A stretch of DNA of 64,000 nt, taken from positions 2,418,001 to 2,482,000 of the forward strand of contig NZ_JACHDO010000001.1 in NCBI RefSeq assembly GCF_014201115.1, given 5' to 3'. Source of the stretch: Nocardiopsis metallicus. GTDB taxonomy: Bacteria; Actinomycetota; Actinomycetes; Streptosporangiales; Streptosporangiaceae. Every line of letters starts with the position of its first letter. Position 1 is the first letter of the stretch. This document shows positions 16,610 to 25,867 of the stretch, piece by piece. The translations under genes were made by a program, and so were the position numbers. The notes beneath the pieces were generated by a model. It ran no database searches. It saw only the letters and a program-made list of their open reading frames with translations, and was not told where the DNA came from.

Positions 16610-17893
16610 GTGAACACCGAGCTGAGCCCACCGAAGCTGTTCGTCCGTACCGTCCCCCTGCGCGACCGGGCCGACAGCCTCGTCCAACGTCTGCCCGCCG
16701 GCACCCCTCTGGCCTGGCTGACCGGCGACGACGGCATAGTGGGCTGGGGTGAGGCCACCCGCTTGGACCCGGCGCCGCAGCCCGAGGGCACCCCGCCCAC
16801 CGACACCACCCGGTTCGTCGAGGCGACCGCCTGGGTGCACGGCTTGCTGGAGCACGCCGAGGTCGAGGACGAGGTGAACCTGCCCGGCACCGGCCTGGTC
16901 ACCTTCGGCACGTTCACGTTCACGCCCACCTCGCGGGGTTCGGCGCTGATCGTGCCGCGCGTGGTCGTGGGCCGCCGGGAGGGGCGTACCTGGCTGACCA
17001 CCGTCACCGACGAACCCGGCGCGCACCCCGAGGAGCTGCTGCGCCCCCACTCGGCGCCCCGACCGGTCGGGCCCGTGGAGTGGCGGCCCGGGTCGCTCAC
17101 CCGTGAGGAGTGGATGGGCGCGGTGGCCGGAACGGTCGAGCGCATCCGTGCCGGGGAGCTGGAGAAGGCCGTGCTGGCCCGGGACTCCTTCGCCGAGGCG
17201 GACTCCCCCATCGACGTCCGCGTGCTGCTGGAGCGGCTGCGCACGCGCTTTCCCGCCTGTTTCACCTTCTCCGTCGGCGGCATGGTCGGGGCCACCCCCG
17301 AGCTGCTACTGCGCCGCGAGGGTGACCAGCTCACCTCCCTGGTCCTGGCCGGGACCCGCCCCCGGGGCGAGGACGCCGGGGCCGACCACCAGCTGGGCCA
17401 GGAGATGCTGGCCTCGGCCAAGGACATCGAGGAACACGGGCTGGCGGTGGACTCGCTGCGCACCGCGTTGGAGCCGCTCGCCGAGGAGCTCGTGGTGCCC
17501 GCCTGGCCGCACCTGCTCAAACTCGCCAACGTCCAGCACCTGGCCACCCGCGCGCACGCCCGGCTCGCCCCCGGGGTCTCGGCGCTGGACGCGGTGGCCG
17601 CGCTGCACCCCACGGCCGCCGTGGGCGGCACCCCGACCGGCACGGCGATGCGGCTCATCGCCGAGGTCGAGGGCATGGACCGGGGCGGGTACGCCGGGCC
17701 CGTGGGGTGGCTCGACGGCGCGGGCAACTCCGAGTGGGGGATCGCGCTGCGCTGTGCCCACGTGGACGGTTCACGCGCGCGGCTGTACGCGGGCGGCGGG
17801 ATCGTGGCGGGTTCGGACCCCGCCTCGGAGGTCGCCGAGGCCGAGTCCAAGTTCCGGGTGATGCGAGAGGCCCTCACCGACCCCGGGGCCTGA
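16610..17893 (+). CDS. menF: Isochorismate synthase
   Basis: 427 residues from GTG 16610 (VNTELSPPKLFV). The chorismate-binding domain covers the C-terminal 260 residues: LVLAGTRPRGEDAG, the acidic helix AKDIEEHGLAVD, HPTAAVGGTPTGTA and YAGGGIVAGSDPASE. It converts chorismate to isochorismate, the entry to menaquinone. An EntC/DhbC role in siderophore synthesis is an alternative, since a siderophore importer lies 7 kb away, but no other siderophore synthesis gene is present, whereas menD, menC, menB and menE are. A hairpin directly after the stop ends the unit. Confidence 0.87.
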   Translation: MNTELSPPKLFVRTVPLRDRADSLVQRLPAGTPLAWLTGDDGIVGWGEATRLDPAPQPEGTPPTDTTRFVEATAWVHGLLEHAEVEDEVNLPGTGLVTFGTFTFTPTSRGSALIVPRVVVGRREGRTWLTTVTDEPGAHPEELLRPHSAPRPVGPVEWRPGSLTREEWMGAVAGTVERIRAGELEKAVLARDSFAEADSPIDVRVLLERLRTRFPACFTFSVGGMVGATPELLLRREGDQLTSLVLAGTRPRGEDAGADHQLGQEMLASAKDIEEHGLAVDSLRTALEPLAEELVVPAWPHLLKLANVQHLATRAHARLAPGVSALDAVAALHPTAAVGGTPTGTAMRLIAEVEGMDRGGYAGPVGWLDGAGNSEWGIALRCAHVDGSRARLYAGGGIVAGSDPASEVAEAESKFRVMREALTDPGA

Positions 17894-17923
17894 GCCCCTC
17901 GGGCTGGGCCCCGCCCGAGGGGC
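17894..17923 (+). terminator. Intrinsic terminator after menF
   Basis: Perfect 11-bp stem GCCCCTCGGGC / GCCCGAGGGGC with an 8-base loop, starting at the base after the menF stop. Confidence 0.7.
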
Positions 17924-17960
17924 GGCACGACTTTTCACATGACGGAAACATCGCTGCGGC

Positions 17961-18422
17961 ATGCTCGTGCGCATGAACGTTGAGCCGGTCCCCTGGGACC
18001 ATCCCGAGGCCGCCGAACTACGCGCAGGCCAGCGGCGGGAGATCGCCGAACGCTACGGCACCCCCGACTCCGAACCGGGCACCCCGCCCTCCGCCGACGA
18101 CATCGCGGTGTTCGCGGTGGTGCGCGACGACGCCGGAACCGCCGTGGGCTGCGGCGGCCTGCGCGACCTGGGCGACGGGGTCGGCGAGGTCAAGAGGATG
18201 TACGTGCTGCCGGAGAGCCGCGGCTCAGGGGCGGCCACCGTGTTGCTGCACGCCCTGGAGGAATGGGCGCGCGGTCAGGACTGGAAGTGCCTGAGGCTGG
18301 AGACCGGCGACCGCCAACCGGACGCGGTGCGCTTCTACACGAGGTCGGGTTACACGCCCATCGCCCCCTTCGGGGCCTACGCGGACGAGCCCACCTCACT
18401 GTGTTTCGAGCGGGTGCTCTAG
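17961..18422 (+). CDS. GNAT-family N-acetyltransferase
   Basis: 153 residues. The acetyl-CoA loop is seen as VKRMYVLPESRGSGAATVLL (motif A, RGSGAA), followed by a helix and RFYTRSGYTPIAPFG (motif B). It probably acetylates a small amine or an N-terminus; substrate unknown. ATG 17961 or 17973 could start it, and neither has a strong ribosome site. The TAG stop lies inside CTAG, the target duplication of the IS701 element that follows, so the frame has survived intact. Confidence 0.8.
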   Translation: MLVRMNVEPVPWDHPEAAELRAGQRREIAERYGTPDSEPGTPPSADDIAVFAVVRDDAGTAVGCGGLRDLGDGVGEVKRMYVLPESRGSGAATVLLHALEEWARGQDWKCLRLETGDRQPDAVRFYTRSGYTPIAPFGAYADEPTSLCFERVL

Positions 18423-19841
18423 TAGTACTTTGTTAACTCGTGTCGGGTGGGTGCTGCTGTGCGAGTGGCCGTTGGCAGGTGGAACACACGCCGGTCCAGC
18501 ACAGCAGCACCCCCTGGAGCGCCTCCAGGACCTGGTACAGACTCAGACCGACGTCTGCGTTTTTGGGTCGAGTCTTCGCAGGGTGAGGAAGGCCTGAGCA
18601 GCGGTGACCAGGGTGACGTGGTGGTGCCAGCCCCGCCAGGTCCGCCCCTCGTAGTGATCCAACCCCAAACCGTGCTTGAGCTCGCGGTAGTCGTGCTCGA
18701 TGCGCCACCGGATCTTGGCCAGACGCACCAGGTGCCGCAACACGGTGTCCGCGGGCAGACTGGACAACCAGTAATCAGTCGGGGCTTCGTGATGGGGCGG
18801 CCATTCAGCGATCAGCGTCTCGGGCGGCAACACCCCGTCCCACCCCGACCGGCCGCCCGCTTTCTCCAGTGCGGCCTTGTGAGCTGCGGCCCCAGCGGGA
18901 CGCACCGCCATGACCAGGAACCGGCCCCGCATCGATCCACGAGACCCCTGCCGCCAAGTGCACCGCCGCAACGCACCACGCCCCTGTTCCAGAGCCAGCT
19001 CCTTAAGCGAGCGGGCCGGGGTGCGGTAGCGCGGCTGAGGCGGGCATCCCCTGCCTTTGCGCCGTTCAGGGAGGTGGGGAACCGCCTGGCCGGGGTGGGC
19101 GTTGACGTCTTCACGCACCGCGACCACGTAGTCCAAACCACGCTCGGCCAGCCCCTCGCGGAAAGCGTGGTTTTGCCCGTATCCCGCGTCGGCCACTACT
19201 ACCTGGTCCTGGAGCCCCCAGGAGCGGGCCTGGTCGATCATGTCCAGGGCCAGACGCCATTTCTCCCGATGCCCCACTCCGTCGGGGATGCCGGTCTTGG
19301 CTCGGCGGGCATCGGCCGGATCAGCCCACTCCTTGGGCAGGAACAACCGCCAGTCCAAGGGGACCGAGGCGGCGTCGGTGACCGCGTGCAGGCTCACCCC
19401 CACCTGGCACAACGACTTCTTGCCCAAAGCACCGCACCACTGGCGCACCGCCCCCGCTGAGTGGTTCCCGGCCTTGGGAAAGGAGGTGTCGTCGATCACC
19501 CACGCATCGGGGTTGATGGCCTGGCTCACCTTGGTGGCGATCCGACGCCGGACCGGGGTGTGCTCCCAGGGGGAGGAGGCCACGAACTGCTGCAATGCCT
19601 GCATATTGCCGTCAGGGAGCCGTTCGGCCATGGGTTGGATGGACTTACGGCGTCCGTCCAGCATCAGTCCACGCAGGTAACACCCGCCCCACTGACGGCT
19701 ATCACGGCGAGGGATGGAGGCGAAGACCTCGGCGCAGAAAGCGTCGAGGTCTTCGCGGAGTTCTTCCACAGCGTCCAGGTCCACCCGTCCATCATGGCGG
19801 AGCCACGCTGGAAAATCAGGTACTTAACAAAGTACTACTAG
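18419..19841 (-). mobile_element. Complete IS701-family insertion sequence with CTAG target duplication
   Basis: The element proper is 18423-19837 (1415 bp), with perfect 14-bp terminal inverted repeats TAGTACTTTGTTAA. It is flanked by direct CTAG at 18419-18422 and 19838-19841, the 4-bp duplication known for this family. One intact transposase gene is on the minus strand. Perfect ends suggest a recent insertion. Confidence 0.93.
18543..19784 (-). CDS. IS701-family DDE transposase
   Basis: 413 residues, full length for the family. N-terminal helical domain (YLRGLMLDGRRKSIQPMAER), then the DDE core. The first Asp is in WVIDDTSFPKAGNHSAG, the second in QVVVADAGYGQN, and the Glu in HDYRELKHGLGLDHYEGR. 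No frameshift or internal stop, so it is probably functional. Begins 53 bases inside the right end of the element. Confidence 0.93.
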   Translation of the reverse strand: MDLDAVEELREDLDAFCAEVFASIPRRDSRQWGGCYLRGLMLDGRRKSIQPMAERLPDGNMQALQQFVASSPWEHTPVRRRIATKVSQAINPDAWVIDDTSFPKAGNHSAGAVRQWCGALGKKSLCQVGVSLHAVTDAASVPLDWRLFLPKEWADPADARRAKTGIPDGVGHREKWRLALDMIDQARSWGLQDQVVVADAGYGQNHAFREGLAERGLDYVVAVREDVNAHPGQAVPHLPERRKGRGCPPQPRYRTPARSLKELALEQGRGALRRCTWRQGSRGSMRGRFLVMAVRPAGAAAHKAALEKAGGRSGWDGVLPPETLIAEWPPHHEAPTDYWLSSLPADTVLRHLVRLAKIRWRIEHDYRELKHGLGLDHYEGRTWRGWHHHVTLVTAAQAFLTLRRLDPKTQTSV

Positions 19842-19860
19842 AAGGATCCCCCTCAACTCC

Positions 19861-19915
19861 GGTGATCTTGCTACCAGTCCAAGGCGCCGATTTCGCTTCT
19901 GGTAGCAAGATCATC
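19861..19915. repeat. Dispersed palindromic repeat, copy A
   Basis: TGATCTTGCTACCAG (19863-19877) pairs perfectly with CTGGTAGCAAGATCA (19899-19913) around a 21-base loop containing GATTTCGCTT. A diverged copy of the same unit lies at 34199-34260. It is intergenic, just outside the IS701 right end. Confidence 0.75.
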
Positions 19916-19932
19916 CCGGGTTGGTAAGCAAA

Positions 19933-19974
19933 CCGGCCCCGGGGGCGTGCCGGCCGCACGCCCCCGGGGGCCGG
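19933..19974 (-). terminator. Terminator of phoX
   Basis: GC-rich stem of about 18 bp, CCGGCCCCGGGGGCGTGC with its near-perfect complement (one bulged G), loop CGGCC. It lies 3 bases past the phoX stop; the transcript continues GGTTTGCTTACC. Confidence 0.7.
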
Positions 19975-19976
19975 GA

Positions 19977-21998
19977 TCAGGTACCGATGTCGCGGCCGCC
20001 CTTGTGCCAGGCGCACACGACCGACGGGCGCGGGAAGTCCCCGTCGGGCCACACGCTGGTGGGCGCCTCCACCGTGCCGTTCTCACCCGGGTGCTGCGGG
20101 GCGAGGAAGACGGTCTTCTGGTCCTCGGTGATCAGCGGCCCGCAGGTCTCGGCCTCGAACGGGACGGTGGCGAAGGTCTTCAGCTCGCCGCGGAAGCGCC
20201 CCTCCATCGGAACCACGTGCAGGGCGTCGTTGATGCCCAGGCTCCCCGGCTGGCCGTCGGTGGCGATCCACAGGTTGCCCTGCTTGTCGAAGGCCACGTT
20301 GTCGGGGGCCGAGATCGGCATGACCTTGGACTTGTCGTACCCGGCGTAGTAGGTGTCCTCGTCCTCGGGGTTCCCGCAGACGATGGGCACGTTCCAGGTG
20401 AAGGTGGTGGCGGCGGAGTCCGCTCCGTCCTCGATGATCTCCAGGATGTGACCGTACTTGTTGGGGCCGCGCGGGTTGGGCTCGTCGGCCTGGCCGGGCT
20501 CCCGAGCGCTGTTGTTGGTCAGGGCGCAGTAGACCTTGCCGGTGGCCGGGCTGGGCTCGAAGTCCTCGGGGCGGTCCATCTTGGTGGGACCGACCTTGTC
20601 GGCTGCCAGGCGGGTGTGGATCAGCACCTCCGCCACGGAGAAGCCCTCGACGAAGCTCTCGGTGTCGGTGCACAGCGGAATCCACTCACCGGTGCCGTCG
20701 AACTCGCCGTCCGAGGGCAGAGTGCCGCTACCGTCGATCTCCTCCTCGGGGCTGTTGCCCTCCAGACGGGCCACGTACAGCGTTCCGGTGTCCAGCAGCG
20801 TCATGTTGTGCTTGCGGGATCCCTCGACGAACTTCTTGGCGCTGACGAACTTGTACATGTAGTCGAAGCGCTCGTCGTCACCCATGTAGGCGGCCACCCG
20901 GCCGTCCTCGGTGAGGTTGACGTTGGCGCCCTCGTGCTTGAACCGGCCCAACATGGTGCGCTTGACTGGGGTGGAGTCCGGGTCGTGCGGGTCGATCTCC
21001 ACGATGTAGCCGAAGCGGTTGGCCTCGTTGGGGTGCTTGGCCAGGTCGAAGCGCTCGTCGACGCGGTCCCAGCGTCGGCCGCTGTATCCGCTCCGGAGGC
21101 CGTAGCGGGAGTTCGCCTCGGTGGCCGGGGCGCCGACGAAGTACTGGTGGAAGTTCTCCTCGCCGCTGAGGATGGTGCCCCAGGGCGTCATGCCGCCCGC
21201 GCAGTTGTTGAGGGTGCCCAGGACACGGGTTCCCTCAGGGTCGGCCTCGGTGCGCAGTAGCTGGTGCCCGGCTGCGGGACCGGCTACGCGGAACGGGGTG
21301 TCGGGCGTGATGCGGCGGTTGAAGGAGCGCGCTCCCTCGGTCACCAGTTTCCACTGGCCGGTGCCGTACACCCGCTCCAGCTCGACCACCGAGCCGCCGT
21401 GGGCGGCCATCGCCACGCGGATCCACTCCAGGTCGGCGTCCCCGCCGCCGGAGTAGCCCGCGAACATCAACCCCTCGTTGGTGTACTCGTGGTTGACCCA
21501 CAGCAGCCCGTGGTCGTCGTCGAGGGTGAAGAAGCCGACGTAGTCGCAGTTGTAGCCGAACTGCTGGGCCTGGGCCTCGCCGGTCTGGTTCTCGAAGTCG
21601 AACTCGGGAGCTCCGGGCAGCACCGGGTCGCCCCAGCGGATGATGACGTGGTGGTCGTAGCCTCCGGGAACGGAGACCTGGTCCAGGTTGTTGGGCTGGA
21701 CGCTCTTGAAGGTGGGGCGCGGCGAGGGGTGCGGACGGTTGGGGCCTCTTTCCGCGGCGGCCGGGCTCAGGGCCGCCAGTCCCAGGGCACTGGCCCCGGC
21801 GCCGACCGCGGCGCCCTTGAGCGCGGTGCGGCGGGAGAGCACGCCCTGGAAGATGTCACCGAAGTAGGCGTTGTCGCTCTTGTTGGGCGCGGGGTGGAAA
21901 CAGGCGTTGCCACAGCGGTACTCGCAGGTCTTGGGGGAACGTCCACCCCCGACTCCGAGCAGGGGCAGGAGTCGGCGGCGGGGCGCGGATGGGGTCAC
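19977..21998 (-). CDS. phoX: PhoX-family phosphatase, Tat-exported
   Basis: 673 residues from GTG 21998 behind GAGGAG. A twin-arginine signal (SRRTALKGAAVGAGASALGLA) sits about 55 residues in, after a Cys-containing N-region (CEYRCGNACFHP) typical of actinobacterial DUF839/PhoX proteins. The body contains PhoX motifs such as LDDDHGLLWVNHEY, NNCAGGMTPWGTILSGEENF and DNVAFDKQGNLWIATDGQPG. PhoX enzymes are Ca/Fe-dependent alkaline phosphatases that free phosphate from organic esters outside the cell. A Pho box was not recognised upstream. Confidence 0.9.
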   Translation of the reverse strand: MTPSAPRRRLLPLLGVGGGRSPKTCEYRCGNACFHPAPNKSDNAYFGDIFQGVLSRRTALKGAAVGAGASALGLAALSPAAAERGPNRPHPSPRPTFKSVQPNNLDQVSVPGGYDHHVIIRWGDPVLPGAPEFDFENQTGEAQAQQFGYNCDYVGFFTLDDDHGLLWVNHEYTNEGLMFAGYSGGGDADLEWIRVAMAAHGGSVVELERVYGTGQWKLVTEGARSFNRRITPDTPFRVAGPAAGHQLLRTEADPEGTRVLGTLNNCAGGMTPWGTILSGEENFHQYFVGAPATEANSRYGLRSGYSGRRWDRVDERFDLAKHPNEANRFGYIVEIDPHDPDSTPVKRTMLGRFKHEGANVNLTEDGRVAAYMGDDERFDYMYKFVSAKKFVEGSRKHNMTLLDTGTLYVARLEGNSPEEEIDGSGTLPSDGEFDGTGEWIPLCTDTESFVEGFSVAEVLIHTRLAADKVGPTKMDRPEDFEPSPATGKVYCALTNNSAREPGQADEPNPRGPNKYGHILEIIEDGADSAATTFTWNVPIVCGNPEDEDTYYAGYDKSKVMPISAPDNVAFDKQGNLWIATDGQPGSLGINDALHVVPMEGRFRGELKTFATVPFEAETCGPLITEDQKTVFLAPQHPGENGTVEAPTSVWPDGDFPRPSVVCAWHKGGRDIGT

Positions 21999-22870
21999 AC
22001 GTTCTCCTCGGGGATCGTGACCGCTCACGCGCCCCGGCACGGGCTGCGGGGCTCCGCTCAGGGGCGCGGAAGCGATCGTGCAGGAGGTCCTGCCTGGTCG
22101 CTCACGACCCTGGCCGAGGTTTCACACTCTCCGGTGAAACCCGGGTGAACGCACCTACAACTCCCCCCGGATGTCAGGAATAGTCGCATAGAGTAGTTGC
22201 ATGAACACTCACCGTCGGACCTTGTGGTGATCCTCGCCTACCCGCTCACGAACGTCCACCAGCCTCGCCCAGGTCGGCCCCGCGTGTTTCCTCGCGGTTT
22301 CCACCCAGGCGCGCGCTGACGTGCTCCCCGTGTCGCGGTGGTGGGGTGGCGGCCCAGCAGCCGGGCGACGTCCCCGGCGGGGCCCGGGGACGTCGCGACC
22401 GCCGAGTTCCACGACGCTGGCGCGCGGGCGCATGAGGCGGCCCGGGACGCCGGCGACTTCCATGCCCGTCGAGCTGGGGCTCGAATTGACGGACGTCCGC
22501 AACCGCCGACCTGACAGAGACGAGAGGCAGTGGACACCAGTGCCCGCTCCTCGCGCGAAGGCAGTTCGTGGCTGGCCCGGCCACGGCCGCCTTCTCCATG
22601 GACGCACCGCACGGGGGTCGGGACGATTGGGCGTTCCCCGCTCCTCCAGACGGAGTTCTCCCACAGGACACGCCGGTGTCAATCAATGGAGCGACGGTGG
22701 GAAGTGCGTTCCGGGTATTGATTTGCGAATGCCCGGGCGATCTCCTACCGCGTCCGGGTTGTTCGCTTCTTGGCGGACTGCCCGGCCGAGAGAAAACAGG
22801 ATTGGCAGCGGAGGCGGATCCGGGCGAAGAACACCGGGTCATTTTGTCCTGCCGTAATCAGAGGAGCACT
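21999..22870. other. Long intergenic region with an ABC-ATPase relic
   Basis: 872 bases between phoX and the GDPD gene. The only interpretable content is a 99-base segment homologous to the nearby siderophore ATPase gene (22352-22450). Frames on both strands are shadow-like, with no ribosome site and odd composition. The AT-rich part near 22670-22870 probably holds the GDPD promoter. Confidence 0.5.
22352..22450 (-). pseudogene. Relic of a FecE/FepC-type siderophore ABC ATPase
   Basis: Clearly similar in DNA to 24483-24585 of the intact ATPase gene, including a 25-base identical block. On the minus strand it still encodes RLMRPRASVVELGGRDV where the intact gene has RLMRPRAGVVELDGRDI. A one-base indel then shifts frame and DVARLLG matches EVAQVLG. 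There is no Walker A before it and no signature after it, so it is a non-functional fragment. Confidence 0.65.
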
Positions 22871-23851
22871 GTGCCTGATACCTCCCGGATCATTGCTGGT
22901 TACCCCCACCCCCGTCCCAGCAGCGATGTGATGCGCCGAACCGCGCTGCGTTGCGCCGCGGCCCTGGCCGCCGGATCCGCGATGGCCGTTTTCGGTTTCG
23001 CGGGTGCGGCGAGCGCCGACTCCGCGACCGCCGGTCCCCCCGGTCCGCCGCACGGCCCGGATGTCCTGGACGTCGCCCACCGCGGAGCATCCGGTTACGC
23101 TCCGGAGAACACCCTCGCGGCCATCGAGGTGGCCGCCGAACTCGGCGCGAGTACCGTCGAGACCGACGTGCAGCGCACCGCGGACGGTGAGCTCGTCTTC
23201 ATGCACGACGTGGACCTGACCCGGACCACGAACGTCGAAGAGGTCTATCCGGACCGGGACTCCTACGCTGTCGGCGACTTCACCTTGGCGGAGATCCGCG
23301 AGCTCGACGCCGGATCCTGGTTCGGCGAGGAGTTCGAGGGCGAGCCGGTGCCCACCCTGCAGGAGGGGCTGGACCTCATGAAGAAGCTGCGCCTCGGTTT
23401 CCTCCTGGAGATCAAGGCGTCCGCGAACCACCCCGGCATCGAGGTGGACATCGCCGAGGTCCTCCACAGGAACCCGTGGTTCCTCTCGCCGGGGTCGCTG
23501 CCCGGGAAGCCCGGATATGACCGCCTGGCGATCCAGGACTTCAACTGGGAGGTCGTGGAGAGTTCACGCGAGCTCTACCCGCGCCATGTCCCGCACGGGC
23601 TGTTGGGGGTCGTGCCCGTGGACGAGCTCGAGGACTACTCGTGGGCCGACCAGGTCAATCCGAACCACAACCGGATCGACGGCGACTACGTCCAAGCCGT
23701 GCATGAGGCGGGCATGGAGGTCCACACCTACACGATCAACGACCGCGAGGGCATGCAGCGAGCGATCGACTGGGGTGTGGACGGCATCATCACCGACTAC
23801 GTCGACGTGCTGCTGGAGGTCCTGGACGGCTCCCCCTCAGCCGTCGCCTAA
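22871..23851 (+). CDS. Secreted glycerophosphodiester phosphodiesterase
   Basis: 326 residues from GTG 22871 behind GAGGAG; ATG 22931 (MRRTALRCAAALAAGSA) is an alternative that starts at the signal peptide. Signal cleavage is likely after GAASA. The catalytic core starts AHRGASGYAPENTLAAI, then VETDVQRTADGELVFMHDVDL with the metal-binding Glu/Asp and the second catalytic His. LLEIKA and VDGIITDYVDVLLEVL close the barrel. It cleaves deacylated phospholipids or teichoic-acid-type glycerophosphodiesters to glycerol-3-phosphate. PhoX nearby suggests a shared phosphate-scavenging theme. Confidence 0.9.
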   Translation: MPDTSRIIAGYPHPRPSSDVMRRTALRCAAALAAGSAMAVFGFAGAASADSATAGPPGPPHGPDVLDVAHRGASGYAPENTLAAIEVAAELGASTVETDVQRTADGELVFMHDVDLTRTTNVEEVYPDRDSYAVGDFTLAEIRELDAGSWFGEEFEGEPVPTLQEGLDLMKKLRLGFLLEIKASANHPGIEVDIAEVLHRNPWFLSPGSLPGKPGYDRLAIQDFNWEVVESSRELYPRHVPHGLLGVVPVDELEDYSWADQVNPNHNRIDGDYVQAVHEAGMEVHTYTINDREGMQRAIDWGVDGIITDYVDVLLEVLDGSPSAVA

Positions 23852-23933
23852 CCCCCGCCAGACGGCGCGGGCTCCGTCAGGCCGGGACGAAGCCCGCGAT
23901 CGGTCTCCGGGTGAGGGCCCCGACCGGTGAGCC

Positions 23934-24773
23934 TCAGTGTCGCGCGCGGCCGACCGGAACGATGAGGGGGCCGCCCGATACCGGGTCCTCGGTGACGACG
24001 GCATCCAGGTCGAAGGCCTCGCGCAGGAGTTCGGGGGTGAGGACCTCGGCGGGGGTTCCGCTGGCCACCACCCGTCCGTCTCGCATGGTGATGATCGTGT
24101 CGGCGTAGCGAGCGGCCAGGTTCAGGTCGTGCAGGACCATCACGATCGTGCGGCCGCCCTGCTGGTGCAGGTCGCGGACCAGGTCCAGGACGTCCACCTG
24201 GTGGACCAGGTCCAGAAAGGTGGTGGGTTCGTCCAGCAAGAGGAGGTCCGTGCCCTGGGCGAGGACCATCGAGATCCACGCGCGTTGGCGCTGACCGCCG
24301 GACAGCTCCTGGAGCGGAGTGTCGGCGAACTCCAGCAGACCGGTCTGTTCCAGGGCGGCGGACACCGCCTGGTGGTCGTCGCCCGACCACTGCCGGTACC
24401 AGCGCTGGGAGGGGTGGCGGCCGCGGGCGACGAGGTCGGCGACGGTGAGGCCCTCGGGCGCGGTCGGCTGCTGCGGGAGGACGCCCAGCACCTGGGCGAC
24501 CTCGCGGGTGGGCACCTGGTGGATGTCGCGGCCGTCGAGCTCCACCACTCCGGCGCGCGGGCGCATGAGGCGGCCCAGGGCACGCAGCAGCGTGGATTTT
24601 CCGCAGCCGTTGGGGCCGATCACGCAGGTGACGGTGCCCCCGACGATGTCGGTGTCCAGGCCGTCGACGATGGCGCGCTCGTCGTAGGCCAGCGTGAGGC
24701 CGCGGGCACCGAGCCGTGTGGGGGGCGTGTCCGATGCCGTGGCCGGGGCGGGAGGGGTCTTCTGAGTGGTCAC
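23934..24773 (-). CDS. Iron-siderophore ABC transporter ATP-binding protein
   Basis: 279 residues from GTG 24773, overlapping the upstream permease stop (GTGA). Walker A GPNGCGKST, signature ELSGGQRQRAWISM and Walker B DLLLLDEPTTFLD are intact, and LVHQVDVLDLVRDLHQQGGR is typical of FepC/FecE-type ATPases. Last gene of the minus-strand importer operon under the iron box at 26970. It energises uptake of a ferric siderophore; the ligand cannot be predicted. A 99-base relic of a paralogue lies 1.5 kb away. Confidence 0.92.
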   Translation of the reverse strand: MTTQKTPPAPATASDTPPTRLGARGLTLAYDERAIVDGLDTDIVGGTVTCVIGPNGCGKSTLLRALGRLMRPRAGVVELDGRDIHQVPTREVAQVLGVLPQQPTAPEGLTVADLVARGRHPSQRWYRQWSGDDHQAVSAALEQTGLLEFADTPLQELSGGQRQRAWISMVLAQGTDLLLLDEPTTFLDLVHQVDVLDLVRDLHQQGGRTIVMVLHDLNLAARYADTIITMRDGRVVASGTPAEVLTPELLREAFDLDAVVTEDPVSGGPLIVPVGRARH

Positions 24774-25867
24774 GCCTGGACCTTTCGGTTGCCGCGGACG
24801 AGCAGGTACACGAGGTAGAGGGCGCCCAGGCAGCCGGTGACGATGCCGACCGGGAGCTGGACGGTGCCGAAGAGGTTGCGGGCCGCCAGATCGGCGGCGG
24901 CCACCAGGGCGGCACCGACCAGGGCCGAGAGCAGGACGGGCGGGCGCGCGGTGCGGCCCAGTCTCAGGGCGATCTGCGGGGCTGCCAGGGACACGAACAG
25001 GATGGGTCCGGCCGCCGAGGTGCCGAAGGCCGCCAGCAGCACGGCCAGGACCAGCATGCCGGTGCGGGCCGGTTCCAGGCGCACGCCCAGGCTTCGGGTG
25101 ACGTCGTCGCTGAAGGACAGGGCGTCCAGGGTGCGCGCGGCGACCAGGGCCAGCGGCAGCAGGACGGCCAGGGCGATCGCGACCGGAACGGCGTGCGCCC
25201 AGGTCCGCATGCTCAGGGAACCCGCGATCCAGACCATGGCCCGGCCGCTGTCGTTGACCTCGCCGAGGGTGAGCATCCAGACGGTGAGGTTCATCAGGAC
25301 CGTGGAGACGCCCACACCCACCAGGAGCAGGCGGAAGCCGTCGATCCCGTTCCGCCAGGCGAGGCCGTAGCAGAGCACCCCGGCGGCCAGTCCGCCGATC
25401 AGGGCGACGGCGGGTACGCCGATCTGGGCGAGCGGTCCGCTGATGATTCCGTAGCTGCCGCCGAAGGCCATCACCGCGACCACGCCCGCGCTGGCGCCGT
25501 GGGTGACCCCGAGCAGGTCGGGACTGGCCAGCGGGTTGCGCATGATCGCCTGGGTGATGGCCCCGGCGGCGGCCAGCGCGGCTCCGGCCAGCAGGCCGAC
25601 CACCACGCGCGGCATCCGGACCCGCCAGATGGTGAAGTACTCGTCGTAGCTGGCGCCGACGACGTTGGCCCACACCTGGCCGGGGGCGACGAACACGTCG
25701 CCGACGGACAGGTTCAGTCCGGTCAGGGCCACGATGGCCAGGGCGGTCAGGGCACAGACGGCGACCAGGCGCGGACGGAGCCGGATCGCGAGCGGTCCCA
25801 GGGTGACCGCCCTGGCCCGGCGCGCCAGGGGGTCGCGCCCGGATGCGGGTTCGAGTGTGGCGGTCAC
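24770..25867 (-). CDS. Iron-siderophore ABC transporter permease (FecCD family)
   Basis: 365 residues; GTG 25867 overlaps the stop of the preceding permease (GTGA). About nine or ten membrane helices; FecCD landmarks include AAGAITQAIMRNPLASPDLLGVTHGA and FVSLAAPQIALRLGRTARP. It forms one half of the heterodimeric channel through which ferric siderophore enters. Overlaps on both sides imply tight co-translation with its partners. Confidence 0.92.
   Translation of the reverse strand: MTATLEPASGRDPLARRARAVTLGPLAIRLRPRLVAVCALTALAIVALTGLNLSVGDVFVAPGQVWANVVGASYDEYFTIWRVRMPRVVVGLLAGAALAAAGAITQAIMRNPLASPDLLGVTHGASAGVVAVMAFGGSYGIISGPLAQIGVPAVALIGGLAAGVLCYGLAWRNGIDGFRLLLVGVGVSTVLMNLTVWMLTLGEVNDSGRAMVWIAGSLSMRTWAHAVPVAIALAVLLPLALVAARTLDALSFSDDVTRSLGVRLEPARTGMLVLAVLLAAFGTSAAGPILFVSLAAPQIALRLGRTARPPVLLSALVGAALVAAADLAARNLFGTVQLPVGIVTGCLGALYLVYLLVRGNRKVQA

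Noticed and set aside
16336..17928. 530-residue frame antisense to menF
   Set aside because: Ser/Arg/Pro-rich shadow without motifs; menF in the opposite frame has all chorismate-enzyme motifs.
22568..22870. N-terminal extension of the GDPD gene by about 100 residues
   Set aside because: Crosses a region without ribosome site; the signal peptide and GAGGAG support GTG 22871.
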